Assembly: GCA_963851405.1 (NCBI GenBank)
Contig: CAWKPB010000006.1
Location: 62,001 to 126,000 of the forward strand
Length of the DNA stretch: 64,000 nucleotides
From: JANPBY01 sp963851405
GTDB lineage: Bacteria; Actinomycetota; Actinomycetes; DATJPE01
Direction: 5' to 3'
Shown: positions 52,501-60,604 of the stretch, in pieces
Numbering within the stretch: the stretch's first letter is position 1
How the letters are laid out: each line of letters opens with the position of its first letter
Program-made: the position numbers and the translations under genes
Notes under the pieces: model-generated
What the model saw: only the letters and a program-made list of their open reading frames with translations
What the model was told of the DNA's origin: nothing
The model's database searches: none

Positions 52501-53107
52501 GCGGGAGATGTTGGGGCTGTACGTCTCCGATCACCCGCTGCTCGGCGTAGAGCATGTCCTCGCGCAGTCCTCCGACGTCACCATTGCCCGCCTGTTGTCG
52601 GATGAGGACCGACCCGACGGGGCTGTGGTCACCATCGCCGGGCTGGTCTCGGGTCTGCAGCGAAAGACCACGAAACAGGGCAACCCTTGGGCCATCGCGA
52701 CCATCGAAGACCTCGAGGGCGCCATCGACGTGATGTTCTTCCCCCGGGACTACAACCAGGTCGCGACCCGCCTCGTCGAGGACGCGGTCGTGGTGGTGAA
52801 GGGACGCCTCGATCGGCGCGAAGATGCCGCGAAACTGATCGGCATGGACCTGACCCTGCCCGATCTCTCGGTGGGAGAACGGGGCCCGGTCGTGATTTCT
52901 CTTCCGGCGGCGCGATGCATCCCGCCGGTTGTCGAACAGTTGAAGGGGGTGTTGGCCAACCACCCCGGTGTGACCTCGGTTCACCTCCAACTTCAATCCG
53001 CCGGCCGCACCACGGTGTTGGCTCTCGATGAGCGCCTCCGAGTGGACGCAACTCCGGCGCTATTCGGTGAGTTGAAAGCACTTCTAGGCTCGGGCTCGGT
53101 GGTCTGA
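49565..53107 (+). CDS. dnaE: DNA polymerase III subunit alpha
   Basis: 1180 residues from the ATG at 49565, which has GGAGG 9 bases upstream; GTG 49556 touches that site. PHP domain at the N-terminus ('HLHVHTEYSMLDGAARVKDLVE'), polymerase core with catalytic Asp in 'MPDIDMDFDERRRGDMI', 'GPGRGSAAGSLVSYALGITELDPL', 'GFNKAHSAGYGVVSFWTAYLKANYPAEYMAALL', then helix-hairpin-helix and OB domains ('TIAGLVSGLQRKTTKQGNPWAIATIED'). This is the DnaE1 replicative type. Confidence 0.97.
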   Translation: MATADDGFAHLHVHTEYSMLDGAARVKDLVEEAARQNMPSLAMTDHGNVFGAFDFYKQAKDAGVNPIIGMEGYYVPLGSRFDRQPFAFGDGVGQDVGDEGMSKGKVNYTHMTLLAEDNVGLHNLFRISSLASLEGQYRKYPRFDKELLERYGTGLIGTTGCPSGEVNRWLQVGNYDRALSAAADYRDIFGVGNFFCELMDHDLEIERRTREDLLRIARSLDLPLLATNDLHYTHAEDAQAHEVLLCVQTGKTLADPQRFRFDARDFYLKSAAQMREVWRDLPEACDNTLLIAERCSISFNEGANLMPRFPVPDGESEESWLVKEVELGLHRRFPLGISDAHRAQADYEVGVICQMGFPGYFLVVSDLVRYAHENHIRVGPGRGSAAGSLVSYALGITELDPLKHGLLFERFLNPERISMPDIDMDFDERRRGDMIRYATELYGEERVAQIITYSNIKAKAAVKDAARVLGYPYALGDRITKAMPPSVMGKDISLAGIFDPSDDRHREAAEFRALYEAEPDVAKVVDTARGLEGLKRQWGVHAAGVILCSEPLLDVIPIQRRDADGAIITQLDMGACEALGLLKMDFLGLRNLTVLDDCLAAIATNHGIELVLEELDLDADPATYELLGRGDTLGIFQLEGSGMRSLLRLMQPTSFADISAVGALYRPGPMGANAHNDYADRKNGRKPVVPIHPELAEPLADILDETHGLLVYQEQVLAIAQRVAGYSLGRADLLRKAMGKKKKEILDKEYDGFSEGMRANGYSKAAIKTLWDTLVPFSDYGFNKAHSAGYGVVSFWTAYLKANYPAEYMAALLTSVRDDKDKSALYLNECRRMGIKVLPPDVNESDANFTPRGTDIRFGLSAIRNVGSNVVDSLVATRREKGRFADFTDFLAKVEAVVCNKRTVESLVKAGAFDGLGHTRRGLVAVHAEAIDAVLETKRAEAIGQFDLFGGGEEGAPALGLELSIPLGEWDKTVLLQAEREMLGLYVSDHPLLGVEHVLAQSSDVTIARLLSDEDRPDGAVVTIAGLVSGLQRKTTKQGNPWAIATIEDLEGAIDVMFFPRDYNQVATRLVEDAVVVVKGRLDRREDAAKLIGMDLTLPDLSVGERGPVVISLPAARCIPPVVEQLKGVLANHPGVTSVHLQLQSAGRTTVLALDERLRVDATPALFGELKALLGSGSVV

Positions 53108-53259
53108 CCGGTCTCAGCCTTTATTGGGCGCCTCCGGCGACCGAAGACCATAGGGCGTTGGCAATGTCAGTATTGCCTTGTCAGCGGCCTTCGCGTGGGC
53201 TGGCTTGTCGGCCCGCGTCAGTTCAAGCCGGGGTGCTGGCCTGTGAGGGGAGACCTGCA

Positions 53260-54819
53260 GTGACGCTGGAAGACGATCGCGACCGGCCTGTGCGAGAAGT
53301 CCTCAGTGGGAGTCACCCAGCAGCCGACGTTCTGGCCGAATCCTCGGACCACCAGCGCTCGGGTCGCACTCGCGCGCTCGTCGTGGGTGTGGCTGCGGCG
53401 CTGGTCCTGGCGACCGGGGCTGGTGCGGTCGCCATAGGCTCCGCTCTGTCAGGAGGCGGTGCGCAACCCGAGTCGATGGTTCCGGCTTCCGCGGTCTTCT
53501 ACGCCGAGATCGATCTCGACCCGCCGGCCGGGCAAAAGGTCGAGGCCTTCTCGTTCCTGCGGTCCTTCCCCCAACTCGGGGAGGTCATTTCCGAGGCCGA
53601 CGGTCTTGGGCCAGGCCTGGCCGACGCCTTCGCCGGGTCGGACGTCGACTACGGCGCCGAGGTCGAACCGTGGCTCGGCCGGCGCTATGCCGTGGCCGTG
53701 GTGCCGGGAGCAAGCACCGAGGACCCCCCGCGTGTGGAGTTCGTACTGCAGGTGACCGACGAGAGCGCCGCACGTCAGAATCTGGGTCGGTTACTCGACT
53801 CTCCGTCAGCGGGTTCCGTTCCCGAGACGAGCGTATTCGTGGGCGAAGGCTATGCCGTTGTCGCGACGGAGCTTCCTTCCGGGCCCACGGCGCTCCTCGG
53901 CGGCGGATCGACTGTGGACCACGCTGCCGCCCTAGTGGATGAGGCCAGTCGTGGCAGCCTCGAGAAGGCGCCAGGCTATGTGGATGCGCTCGCCCCGTAC
54001 GGGCCTGGAGTGGCCACCATCTGGTCGACGGGAGGCGGCTTAGGAGCCCTCTCCGGGTCCTTGCTCGGCGGAATGGGTACCGGAGTCGGCCTGACCTCCG
54101 AGACGGAGACGGGTTCGTCGATCACGGTCCTTCGTTTCGCGGATGGCGTCCTGGAGCTGGTCGGGTCCAGTTCGGGGGGCCAGCCCTCGTTTGCGCCCGG
54201 GACAGCAACGGCGCTCCTCGCGCTTCCCGAATCGACTCTGGCCGCTATCGGCGGCGCTGACTTGGGTTCGATGATTCGCGATTCGTGGGGCGAGGCCCAA
54301 GGGGGCCTTGGGATGTTGGGGTCACTGACACGTGCTGGCGGGGACCCGCGCGCCGTCGTCAAGGCCTTGGGTGACCCGAAAGACTGGCCCGAGCTTCTGG
54401 GCCGCGAGATGGTGGTTGCCGTTGGGCCGGGCCGCGACGGTGAACCGGTGGCTGGTGCCCACCTCGTCGGTGGTTCAGAGTCTGTCGATCGCCTGTTGAA
54501 GGTGCTCAAGAAGATGGATAGCGCCTTGATCTCTCGACCCGTGGGCGACGGGGTCGTGGTGGCGAATGACGCTGCGTGGGCGGAGGCTTTGGTCGCCGGC
54601 GGCGACTTGGGGGCACAGGCCAAATTTCGTCGCGTGGTTCCAGACGCGGGTTCGGCGTGGGCGCTTGGCTACGTGGACGTGGACGCTGTTGTTGCTGCCG
54701 ACCCCAGCGCGCTCAGTGCGCAGGATCGGGCCTGGCTGGACTCCCTGTCGGCGGTTGGGTTCTCGGTTTCCGGTACTGAAGATGGGATGAGTTACCGGGT
54801 GCGTGTGCTCACCGATTGA
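53260..54819 (+). CDS. DUF3352 domain protein (membrane-anchored)
   Basis: 519 residues from the GTG at 53260 (GGGGAGA upstream); the frame is open to 53158. A cytoplasmic N-terminus, one membrane helix ('ALVVGVAAALVLATGAGAVAIGSAL') and a large external domain beginning 'MVPASAVFYAEIDLDPPAGQKVEAFSFLRSFPQLG' region, the DUF3352 signature. It ends 'DGMSYRVRVLTD'. Common in actinobacteria, function unknown. Stretch 53108-53259 has no other gene. Confidence 0.85.
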   Translation: MTLEDDRDRPVREVLSGSHPAADVLAESSDHQRSGRTRALVVGVAAALVLATGAGAVAIGSALSGGGAQPESMVPASAVFYAEIDLDPPAGQKVEAFSFLRSFPQLGEVISEADGLGPGLADAFAGSDVDYGAEVEPWLGRRYAVAVVPGASTEDPPRVEFVLQVTDESAARQNLGRLLDSPSAGSVPETSVFVGEGYAVVATELPSGPTALLGGGSTVDHAAALVDEASRGSLEKAPGYVDALAPYGPGVATIWSTGGGLGALSGSLLGGMGTGVGLTSETETGSSITVLRFADGVLELVGSSSGGQPSFAPGTATALLALPESTLAAIGGADLGSMIRDSWGEAQGGLGMLGSLTRAGGDPRAVVKALGDPKDWPELLGREMVVAVGPGRDGEPVAGAHLVGGSESVDRLLKVLKKMDSALISRPVGDGVVVANDAAWAEALVAGGDLGAQAKFRRVVPDAGSAWALGYVDVDAVVAADPSALSAQDRAWLDSLSAVGFSVSGTEDGMSYRVRVLTD

Positions 54820-54833
54820 ACGCCCTCGACCCG

Positions 54834-54839
54834 TAGGGT
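54834..54839 (+). promoter_or_regulatory. -10 box (TAGGGT) before the amidohydrolase gene
   Basis: TAGGGT ends 8 bases before the ATG at 54848; the spacing again suggests a leaderless transcript, as at hisD, hisA and murE. Confidence 0.4.
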
Positions 54840-54847
54840 GACGACGG

Positions 54848-55909
54848 ATGGACGTTCTCGCCCTGCAGGGTGCGGTCTGGGCTGGCACGCGGGCCGCGAC
54901 GCTGCCCGGCTGGGTACTGGTGGGTGAGGCCGGCCTGATCCTTCACGTCGGTCAGGCGCCTGCGATCCTCGAGGGCCCGTTTCGGCACATCGCAGGTGCA
55001 TGGATCGGCCCAGCGCTCGTTGACGGGCACGTCCATCTAGCTTTCGCTGAGCCAGCGGAGGTGTTGGCTGCAGGGGTTGGTGCGTGTCGAGATCTCGGCG
55101 CCCCCCTCGAACAGGCGATCGCCTGGCGTCAGAACAACGATCTTGTGACGGCAGTCGCGGGGGAGATTCTGACCGCCACAGGGGGCTATCCGACGCGCAC
55201 GTGGGGGTCTTCGGGTTACGGCTGTGGCATCGACGGGCCGGAGGAGGCCGTCGATGCCGTCCGACGCTTGGTTGCCTCGGGCACGGATCTCGTCAAGCTG
55301 GCCTTGGAGCCTTCCGGAGGCGCCCCGGTTCCCGACCTGGAAACCTGCCATGCAGTGGTTGCCGCGGCACATGCCCACGGCTTGGCCGTCACCTGTCACG
55401 CGCTCTCGGTGGCGATGGTGGAGCGGGCCTTGGATGCCGGTGTTGACGAACTCGCTCACACTCCGACCGAAGCGCTGCCGCCTGACGTGATCGACCGCAT
55501 CGCCAACTCTGGACTCACGGTTGTGTCGACGATCGACACCCACGTCCTCGGCGGTGCGTGGTCGGTCCTTGACAACGCCGCTCAGTTGGTGGCCGCCGGG
55601 GTGCCGCTGGTTTACGGGACCGACCTTGGCAACGAGGGAACCAGCGCCGGCCCTTCGGTCGCGGAGCTCGAGCATCTCGGCGCCTCTGGGCTCGGTCGCG
55701 AAGGGGCGCTGAGAGCGGCCACCGAGGGATCGGGGCGTTTGGCGGGGTTGGCTGGTCGAGTGGATGCGACCGTGGAGCCGGGCGCGCGTACGGTTCTGGT
55801 CGTGCTGCCTGCGGATCCGTTGGATGAACCCACAGCCTGGGAGGCGCCGATCGCGGTCATCTCCCAGGGCCACGTGGTCGGCGGATCTGAGTTCCGGGCC
55901 CACGGATGA
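54848..55909 (+). CDS. Amidohydrolase family protein (imidazolonepropionase-like)
   Basis: 353 residues. Metal-dependent hydrolase barrel with 'LVDGHVHLAFAEPAE' (HxH), 'GVGACRDLGAPLEQAIAWR', 'GLAVTCHALSVAMVERALDAGVDELAHTP' and 'VPLVYGTDLGNEGTSAG' (metal Asp). The C-terminal beta domain is degenerate. The nearest group is the imidazolonepropionase/prolidase-like amidohydrolases. Substrate unknown. It overlaps the DUF2567 gene by ATGA. Confidence 0.85.
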   Translation: MDVLALQGAVWAGTRAATLPGWVLVGEAGLILHVGQAPAILEGPFRHIAGAWIGPALVDGHVHLAFAEPAEVLAAGVGACRDLGAPLEQAIAWRQNNDLVTAVAGEILTATGGYPTRTWGSSGYGCGIDGPEEAVDAVRRLVASGTDLVKLALEPSGGAPVPDLETCHAVVAAAHAHGLAVTCHALSVAMVERALDAGVDELAHTPTEALPPDVIDRIANSGLTVVSTIDTHVLGGAWSVLDNAAQLVAAGVPLVYGTDLGNEGTSAGPSVAELEHLGASGLGREGALRAATEGSGRLAGLAGRVDATVEPGARTVLVVLPADPLDEPTAWEAPIAVISQGHVVGGSEFRAHG

Positions 55910-56451
55910 GCCGCGCGGACTTGAGGGTGGCGGCGCTGGTCCTGGGCAGCCTCATGATCGTCGGGGTGCTCGCCGGAGTGCTGTGGTGGTGGCTGGCCCC
56001 TCAGCCGGTCTACCGCGTCGAGTCCGACGGCCTGTATTTCCTCTCCGGCCAGCCTCAGGAGTACGTGGCGTCGGACGGCTGGTTCGCCCTCGTGGTCGTC
56101 GGTGTGGGGGCTGTCGCGGGTGTCGTCGTCTGGATTCGCAACGCCCGGCACGCGCTCGGCGGTTTGGCCGGATTGATGGTCGGAGGGCTGCTGGGCGCGG
56201 GCATCGCGGCCGCAGTGGGGCTAGGTCTGGGGCGGGCTGATCCTTGGGCGGCAGCCGTTGGGACGACCGCCGTGGGCCCGCTGGAGCTGCGAGCGTGGTC
56301 GGTGATTCTGCTTGAAGCAGGGATGGCCGTCGCGGTCTGGCTGGCCTTGGACGTGCTGGTCCTGCGGCCCGAACCGGTCACTCAAGACCCGATCGATAGC
56401 GAGTCAACCAGGTCGGACACTGACCAGGCTGGCTACGGTTGGCCGCTGTGA
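55906..56451 (+). CDS. DUF2567 family membrane protein
   Basis: 181 residues with four membrane segments: residues ~8-29, ~54-73, ~82-105 and ~125-147. 'GVLAGVLWWWLAPQPVYRVESDGLYFL' with 'ASDGWFALVVVGVGAVAGVVVW' is the actinobacterial DUF2567 pattern. Function unknown. Its stop overlaps the GTG of the next gene (GTGA). Confidence 0.8.
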   Translation: MSRADLRVAALVLGSLMIVGVLAGVLWWWLAPQPVYRVESDGLYFLSGQPQEYVASDGWFALVVVGVGAVAGVVVWIRNARHALGGLAGLMVGGLLGAGIAAAVGLGLGRADPWAAAVGTTAVGPLELRAWSVILLEAGMAVAVWLALDVLVLRPEPVTQDPIDSESTRSDTDQAGYGWPL

Positions 56452-57651
56452 CCTACGACCTCGCACGCATCCGTTCGGAATACCCCGCTCTAGCGACGAA
56501 CACCGTCTTCCTCGACGGGGCCGCCGGGACTCAAACCCCAACTGAGGTGATCGACGCGATCGCGCGGGCCTACACGCTCGGGACCAGCAACGCTGGAGGG
56601 GCCTTTGCGACCAGCCACCGTGCCGACGCCTACACCGAAGCCGCCCGAGTGGCCGTAGCCGACCTGGTCAATGGAGTCCCGGACGGAGTCATTCTCGGCC
56701 CGAATATGACGACGCTCACCTATCGAATGGCCCGTACGCTCGCTGATTCCTGGCGCCCCGGGGACAACGTGGTGGTTTCCCGGTTGGATCACGATGCCAA
56801 CGTGCGGCCTTGGATTCAGCTGGCCGGTCGCACGGATGTCGAGGTGCGATGGGCGGAGATCGATCTCACGTCGGGGGAGTTGCCCGCGGCTCAATTTGCG
56901 GATCTGATCGACGAACGCACCCGGCTGGTCGCCTTCACGGCGGGGAGCAACGTGCTCGGGACCCGGCCGCGCGTGCGGTCCATCACCGACCTTGCTCGCG
57001 CTCGTGGCGCGTTGTCCTATGTCGATGGCGTGCACGCCACAGCGCACGGCCCCACGGATATCTCGGACTACGGCTGCGACTTCTACGCGACCAGTGCGTA
57101 CAAATGGGCCGGTCCGCATGTCGGTGCCGTGGTCGCACGCCCGGAGCTACTGGAGACCTTGCGTCCAGAAAAGCTTGCTTCGTCCTCAGACGTCGTGCCC
57201 GAGCGGTTCGAATGGGGTACTCCATCGTTCGCCAACTTCGCTGGGGTCGCTGCTGCGGTCGATCACCTAGCCGCCCTGGACGCGTCTGCTTCCGGAGCCC
57301 GACGAGAGCGCCTGGTCGCGTCGATGGGCGCCGCCGAAGCTCACGAGCAGACACTGCATACGGAGCTTCTTCGAGCGACTAGACGAGGACGAGCGAGTCA
57401 CGGTGTACGGCCGGGCCAGCCATCGCACGTCCACGACGTTCTTCACCGTCGCCGGGTACGCGCCGCAGGCCGTTGCGGAACACCTGGCGACGCACGACAT
57501 CAACGTCTGGGCCGGACACAACTACGCTTTTGAGGTGACCGCCGCATTGGGGATTCGCGATGCGGGGAGTGCGATCAGGGCCAGCATCGAGCACTACACC
57601 TCGGCCGAGGACGTGGGTCGACTGATCGAGGGTTTGAACGCCCTTCGTTGA
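56448..57651 (+). CDS. Cysteine desulfurase-like class V aminotransferase, interrupted by one frameshift
   Basis: About 400 residues. 'YDLARIRSEYPALATNTVFLDGAAGTQTP', 'VVVSRLDHDANVRPWIQLA' and the PLP Lys in 'DFYATSAYKWAGPHVGAVV'. One extra base at about 57372; after it the frame continues 'ERLDEDERVTVYGRASHRTSTTFFTVAGYAP' and 'INVWAGHNYAFEVTAALGI'. The catalytic Cys loop of true cysteine desulfurases is not evident, so the exact reaction is open (desulfurase, lyase or isopenicillin-epimerase-like). It is coupled to the DUF2567 gene. Confidence 0.87.
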
Positions 57652-58146
57652 TCAGGCTCCAGCGGCGCTGCGACTGACTGGAGCGGTGATCGCGGCCGTG
57701 ATGGCAACGAGGTCCGGCGGAGCCAATTCGATGTCGAAGCCGCGGCGCCCACCTGAGACGTAGACGGTCGACCAATTGAGGACGCTGACGTCGACGAGCG
57801 TCGGCAACCGGCGGCGTTGGCCGACAGGGCTGATTCCGCCCAGGACGTAGCCGCTGCTTCGCTCGGCCGTCGCGGAATCGGCCAGCTGGGCCCGCTTTGC
57901 CTCATACGCGCGCGCCAGCGCCTTCAGGTCGAGCTGGCCGGTCACTGGCAGGACCGCGACCGTGAGTCGGTCGTCCACGGTGACGATCAGGGTCTTGAGA
58001 ACCCTGTCGGGATCGGTGCCCAACTTCTGGGCCGCCTCCAACCCGAACGAGCCGACGGCCGGGTCGTGGTCGTAGTTGTGCGGCCGAAACGGGATTCCCG
58101 CGCGGGTCAGCGCGACCGTCGCGGGGGTGCCACCGTGGCCCGCCAC
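57652..58146 (-). CDS. ybaK: YbaK/EbsC family Cys-tRNA(Pro)/aminoacyl-tRNA deacylase
   Basis: 164 residues from the GTG at 58146; the frame is open further upstream, but that is shadow sequence of the LON-domain gene. 'TPATVALTRAGIPFRPHNYDHDP', 'RVLKTLIVTVDDRLTVAVLPVTGQLDLKALA', 'GGISPVGQRRRLPTLVDVSV' are the YbaK editing-domain motifs. It hydrolyses mischarged Cys-tRNA-Pro. The start lies 5 bases after the stop of the LON-domain gene, so they share a transcript. Its stop directly abuts the convergent aminotransferase stop. Confidence 0.92.
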   Translation of the reverse strand: MAGHGGTPATVALTRAGIPFRPHNYDHDPAVGSFGLEAAQKLGTDPDRVLKTLIVTVDDRLTVAVLPVTGQLDLKALARAYEAKRAQLADSATAERSSGYVLGGISPVGQRRRLPTLVDVSVLNWSTVYVSGGRRGFDIELAPPDLVAITAAITAPVSRSAAGA

Positions 58147-58150
58147 GGCG

Positions 58151-58816
58151 CTAGTTGGCGGAGTACGGCTGGCGGGGGTACTCGACGCCCGGCAGGGAAG
58201 GGAGAACCTGGAGGAGGTTCCCCTCGCGACGCAGCAGGTCACTCTCCAAGGCCAGTCGGTCTGACGTTGTTGGAGCCTCCAGGATCGCCTGTTGGTCGGC
58301 GAGATCAAGCACCATCGCGGCACCGATCAGGTAGGACAGCACGGTGTGGTCCTCTGGTAGCCCTTCGCCGTCGTCCTGCTGGCCTTGAGTGGCGAGCAGG
58401 GTCGAGCGGTAGGACAGGAACGCTGCGGTGACCTCGCGGGCCAGGAGCTCGGTTGGCACGCCCTCGGGCTCGTCGATCCACTCGATTTCTGCGCGCGAGT
58501 AGGGACCGGACCCATCGATGGTGATCAGGCGGAACCGACGCGTGCCTGTGGACACGAGATCGAACCGTCCGTCCGGATGGCGTTCGAAGGCCTTGAGTTC
58601 CGCCGCGCAGCCAATGTCGTACAACGTGGGCTGGGTGGCGCCCACTTCTTGCCCCTCCCTGATCGCGATCACTCCGAAGAGCCGGGGTTCATCCGCGGGG
58701 ATATCCAGCAAATGGTCCACGAGCAGGCGGTAGCGCTCCTCAAAGATGTGCAGTGGAAGCAGCAGTCCGGGAAAGAGCACAGCCCCCAAGGGGAACAACG
58801 GGATCGTGGTCGCCAC
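58151..58816 (-). CDS. LON peptidase substrate-binding domain protein
   Basis: 221 residues. N-terminal 'IPLFPLGAVLFPGLLLPLHIFEERYRLLVDHLL' is the signature of the LON N-terminal (PUA-like) domain. No ATPase or protease domain follows, so this is the stand-alone form common in actinobacteria. Role unknown, perhaps in protein turnover. It is divergent from hisD with a 62-bp gap. Confidence 0.92.
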   Translation of the reverse strand: MATTIPLFPLGAVLFPGLLLPLHIFEERYRLLVDHLLDIPADEPRLFGVIAIREGQEVGATQPTLYDIGCAAELKAFERHPDGRFDLVSTGTRRFRLITIDGSGPYSRAEIEWIDEPEGVPTELLAREVTAAFLSYRSTLLATQGQQDDGEGLPEDHTVLSYLIGAAMVLDLADQQAILEAPTTSDRLALESDLLRREGNLLQVLPSLPGVEYPRQPYSAN

Positions 58817-58866
58817 GGTCGAAGCCTAGGTGGCTGCCGGCGCCGCCCCGTCGTGCTTACCCGGTT

Positions 58867-58872
58867 TAGACT
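58867..58872 (+). promoter_or_regulatory. -10 box (TAGACT) of hisD, leaderless
   Basis: TAGACT ends 6 bases before the hisD ATG (58879), so the mRNA should begin at the start codon. No ribosome-binding site is seen. Confidence 0.5.
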
Positions 58873-58878
58873 GGCGTC

Positions 58879-60192
58879 ATGATTCGACGCGTCGACCTGA
58901 GAGGGGTAGATCTCGCCGCGCGCAACCTCCGCACGCTGATCCCCAGGGCCGCGCTCGACGTGGAGGCAGCCCTCGCGACCGTTCGGCCGATCTGTGACGG
59001 CGTACGGCTCGACGGAGAGCGTGCCGTCCTCGATTTCGGCGAGCGCTTCGACGGGGTCCGGCCGCCCTCGCTGCGCGTTCCCCGTGAGGCCTTGTCCGAA
59101 GCCCTCGCCGAGTTGTCCCCCGACGTTCGCGCCGCCCTCGAGGAGTCGATTCGTCGGGCCCGCATCGTTCATCAGGAACAGCGGCGGGCGGACACCGTGA
59201 CGCAGGTGTGCCGCGGCGGCTCGGTGACTGAGCGCTGGGTACCTGTGCAGCGCGTCGGTTTGTACGTCCCAGGAGGGCAAGCCGTCTACCCAAGCAGCGT
59301 CGTGATGAATGTGGTTCCTGCGCAGCTGGCCCACGTGGAATCGCTCGCGGTCGCCTCCCCGCCTCAGCCGGATCACGGCGGGTGGCCGCACCCAACGATT
59401 CTTGCTGCCTGCGCCCTGTTAGGGGTCAGCGAGGTGTACGCGGCCGGTGGCGCCCAGGCGGTCGCCATGTTTGCCTACGGAGCCGGCGACTGCCGCCCGG
59501 TTGACATGGTGACGGGTCCTGGCAACGTCTACGTCGCCGCCGCGAAACGACTACTCAAGGGCCAGATCGGTATTGATGCCGAAGCGGGGCCGACGGAGAT
59601 CGCGGTGTTGGCGGATGACTCAGCAGACCCGGCCTACGTAGCCGCTGACCTGATCAGCCAAGCCGAGCACGATGTGCTGGCTGCCGCTGTGCTTGTCACA
59701 CCGAGCGTGGACCTGATCGCCGCCGTTGAGACACAGCTTGCGGCTCAGGTTTCGGCAACGAAACACGTGGAGCGGATCACCGCGGCTTTGGGCGGGCAAC
59801 AGTCCGCGCTGGTTGTGGTGGACGACCTGGATGCCGGCCTGAGCGTCGTGAATGGCTATGCCGCCGAACACCTCGAGGTGATCACGCGCGACGCTGATCA
59901 GGTGGCCGGCCGGGTCCGCAACGCCGGAGCCATATTTGTCGGCCCCTGGGCCCCGGTATCCCTCGGTGACTACTGCGCAGGCTCTAACCACGTCCTTCCC
60001 ACGGGTGGCTGCGCGTGTCACAGCAGTGGACTATCCGTGCAGTCATTCCTTCGGGGGATCCACGTCATCGACTATGACCGAGCCGCGCTGGCCGACGTGG
60101 CGGACCATGTGTTGTCGTTGGCCGACGCTGAGGACCTGCCGGCCCACGGCGCGGCCATATCCGTGCGCGTGCTGGAGGACCGTGATGAGTGA
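58879..60192 (+). CDS. hisD: Histidinol dehydrogenase
   Basis: 437 residues. 'VGLYVPGGQAVYPSSVVMNVVPAQ', 'EVYAAGGAQAVAMFAYG', 'VDMVTGPGNVYVAAAKRLLKGQIGIDAEAGPTEIAVLAD', 'SQAEHDVLAAAVLVT' (zinc His), 'NHVLPTGGCACHSSGLSV'. It does the last two oxidations to histidine. It is the first histidine gene here and is followed by an unknown ORF and hisC. Confidence 0.97.
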   Translation: MIRRVDLRGVDLAARNLRTLIPRAALDVEAALATVRPICDGVRLDGERAVLDFGERFDGVRPPSLRVPREALSEALAELSPDVRAALEESIRRARIVHQEQRRADTVTQVCRGGSVTERWVPVQRVGLYVPGGQAVYPSSVVMNVVPAQLAHVESLAVASPPQPDHGGWPHPTILAACALLGVSEVYAAGGAQAVAMFAYGAGDCRPVDMVTGPGNVYVAAAKRLLKGQIGIDAEAGPTEIAVLADDSADPAYVAADLISQAEHDVLAAAVLVTPSVDLIAAVETQLAAQVSATKHVERITAALGGQQSALVVVDDLDAGLSVVNGYAAEHLEVITRDADQVAGRVRNAGAIFVGPWAPVSLGDYCAGSNHVLPTGGCACHSSGLSVQSFLRGIHVIDYDRAALADVADHVLSLADAEDLPAHGAAISVRVLEDRDE

Positions 60193-60514
60193 ACAGCAGA
60201 AATCGTCCGAGCCGCGAGCTGGTGTGCTGTTGTCCAGCTATCGGCTGAGCCTCAAAGGGATCGAGAAGACCGGGACGACCGTGGGGGGAACGGCGATTGG
60301 TTCGTTGCGATTGATCGGACTCCCGCGTCGGGTGACCGCTCCCATGCAGCGGGGCCAGGCGGGATCGCTGCGTCGGGTGACCCAGTGGTCGGATGACGTG
60401 GGCACTGGCGCTGCGCACGGGATCGGCAAGGCTAAGACGCTCGCGAAGCAGGGCACCAGGAAGGGCGCGAAGACCTGGGTGCGAGGGATGAAGTTCTTCA
60501 TCACGTTGCACTGA
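60185..60514 (+). CDS. Small basic protein of unknown function between hisD and hisC
   Basis: 109 residues from an ATG overlapping the hisD stop by 8 bp. N-terminal part polar ('MSEQQKSSEPRAGVLLSSYR'), a Gly-rich middle ('GTTVGGTAIGSLRLIG') and a Lys/Arg-rich C-terminus ('GKAKTLAKQGTRKGAKTW') ending 'MKFFITLH'. It is strongly basic, with no clear membrane helix. No family recognised. A hairpin follows it (60535-60555). Confidence 0.6.
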   Translation: MSEQQKSSEPRAGVLLSSYRLSLKGIEKTGTTVGGTAIGSLRLIGLPRRVTAPMQRGQAGSLRRVTQWSDDVGTGAAHGIGKAKTLAKQGTRKGAKTWVRGMKFFITLH

Positions 60515-60534
60515 TCGTGGGCACCCAGAAGCGG

Positions 60535-60555
60535 CCCGTCCGAGGGGCGGACGGG
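60535..60555. terminator. Hairpin CCCGTCCG-N5-CGGACGGG between the basic ORF and hisC
   Basis: Perfect 8-bp stem with a 5-base loop (AGGGG), no T-run. It may end the hisD transcript ahead of a separate hisC promoter. Confidence 0.45.
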
Positions 60556-60580
60556 GATCCGTATCGGCGATGCGCGCCCG

Positions 60581-60586
60581 TATCCT
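60581..60586 (+). promoter_or_regulatory. -10 box (TATCCT) before hisC
   Basis: TATCCT lies 18 bases before the hisC GTG, allowing a leader of about 12 bases with a GAGG ribosome site. Confidence 0.4.
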
Positions 60587-60604
60587 TGCGCGGGTGAGGC
60601 GACC

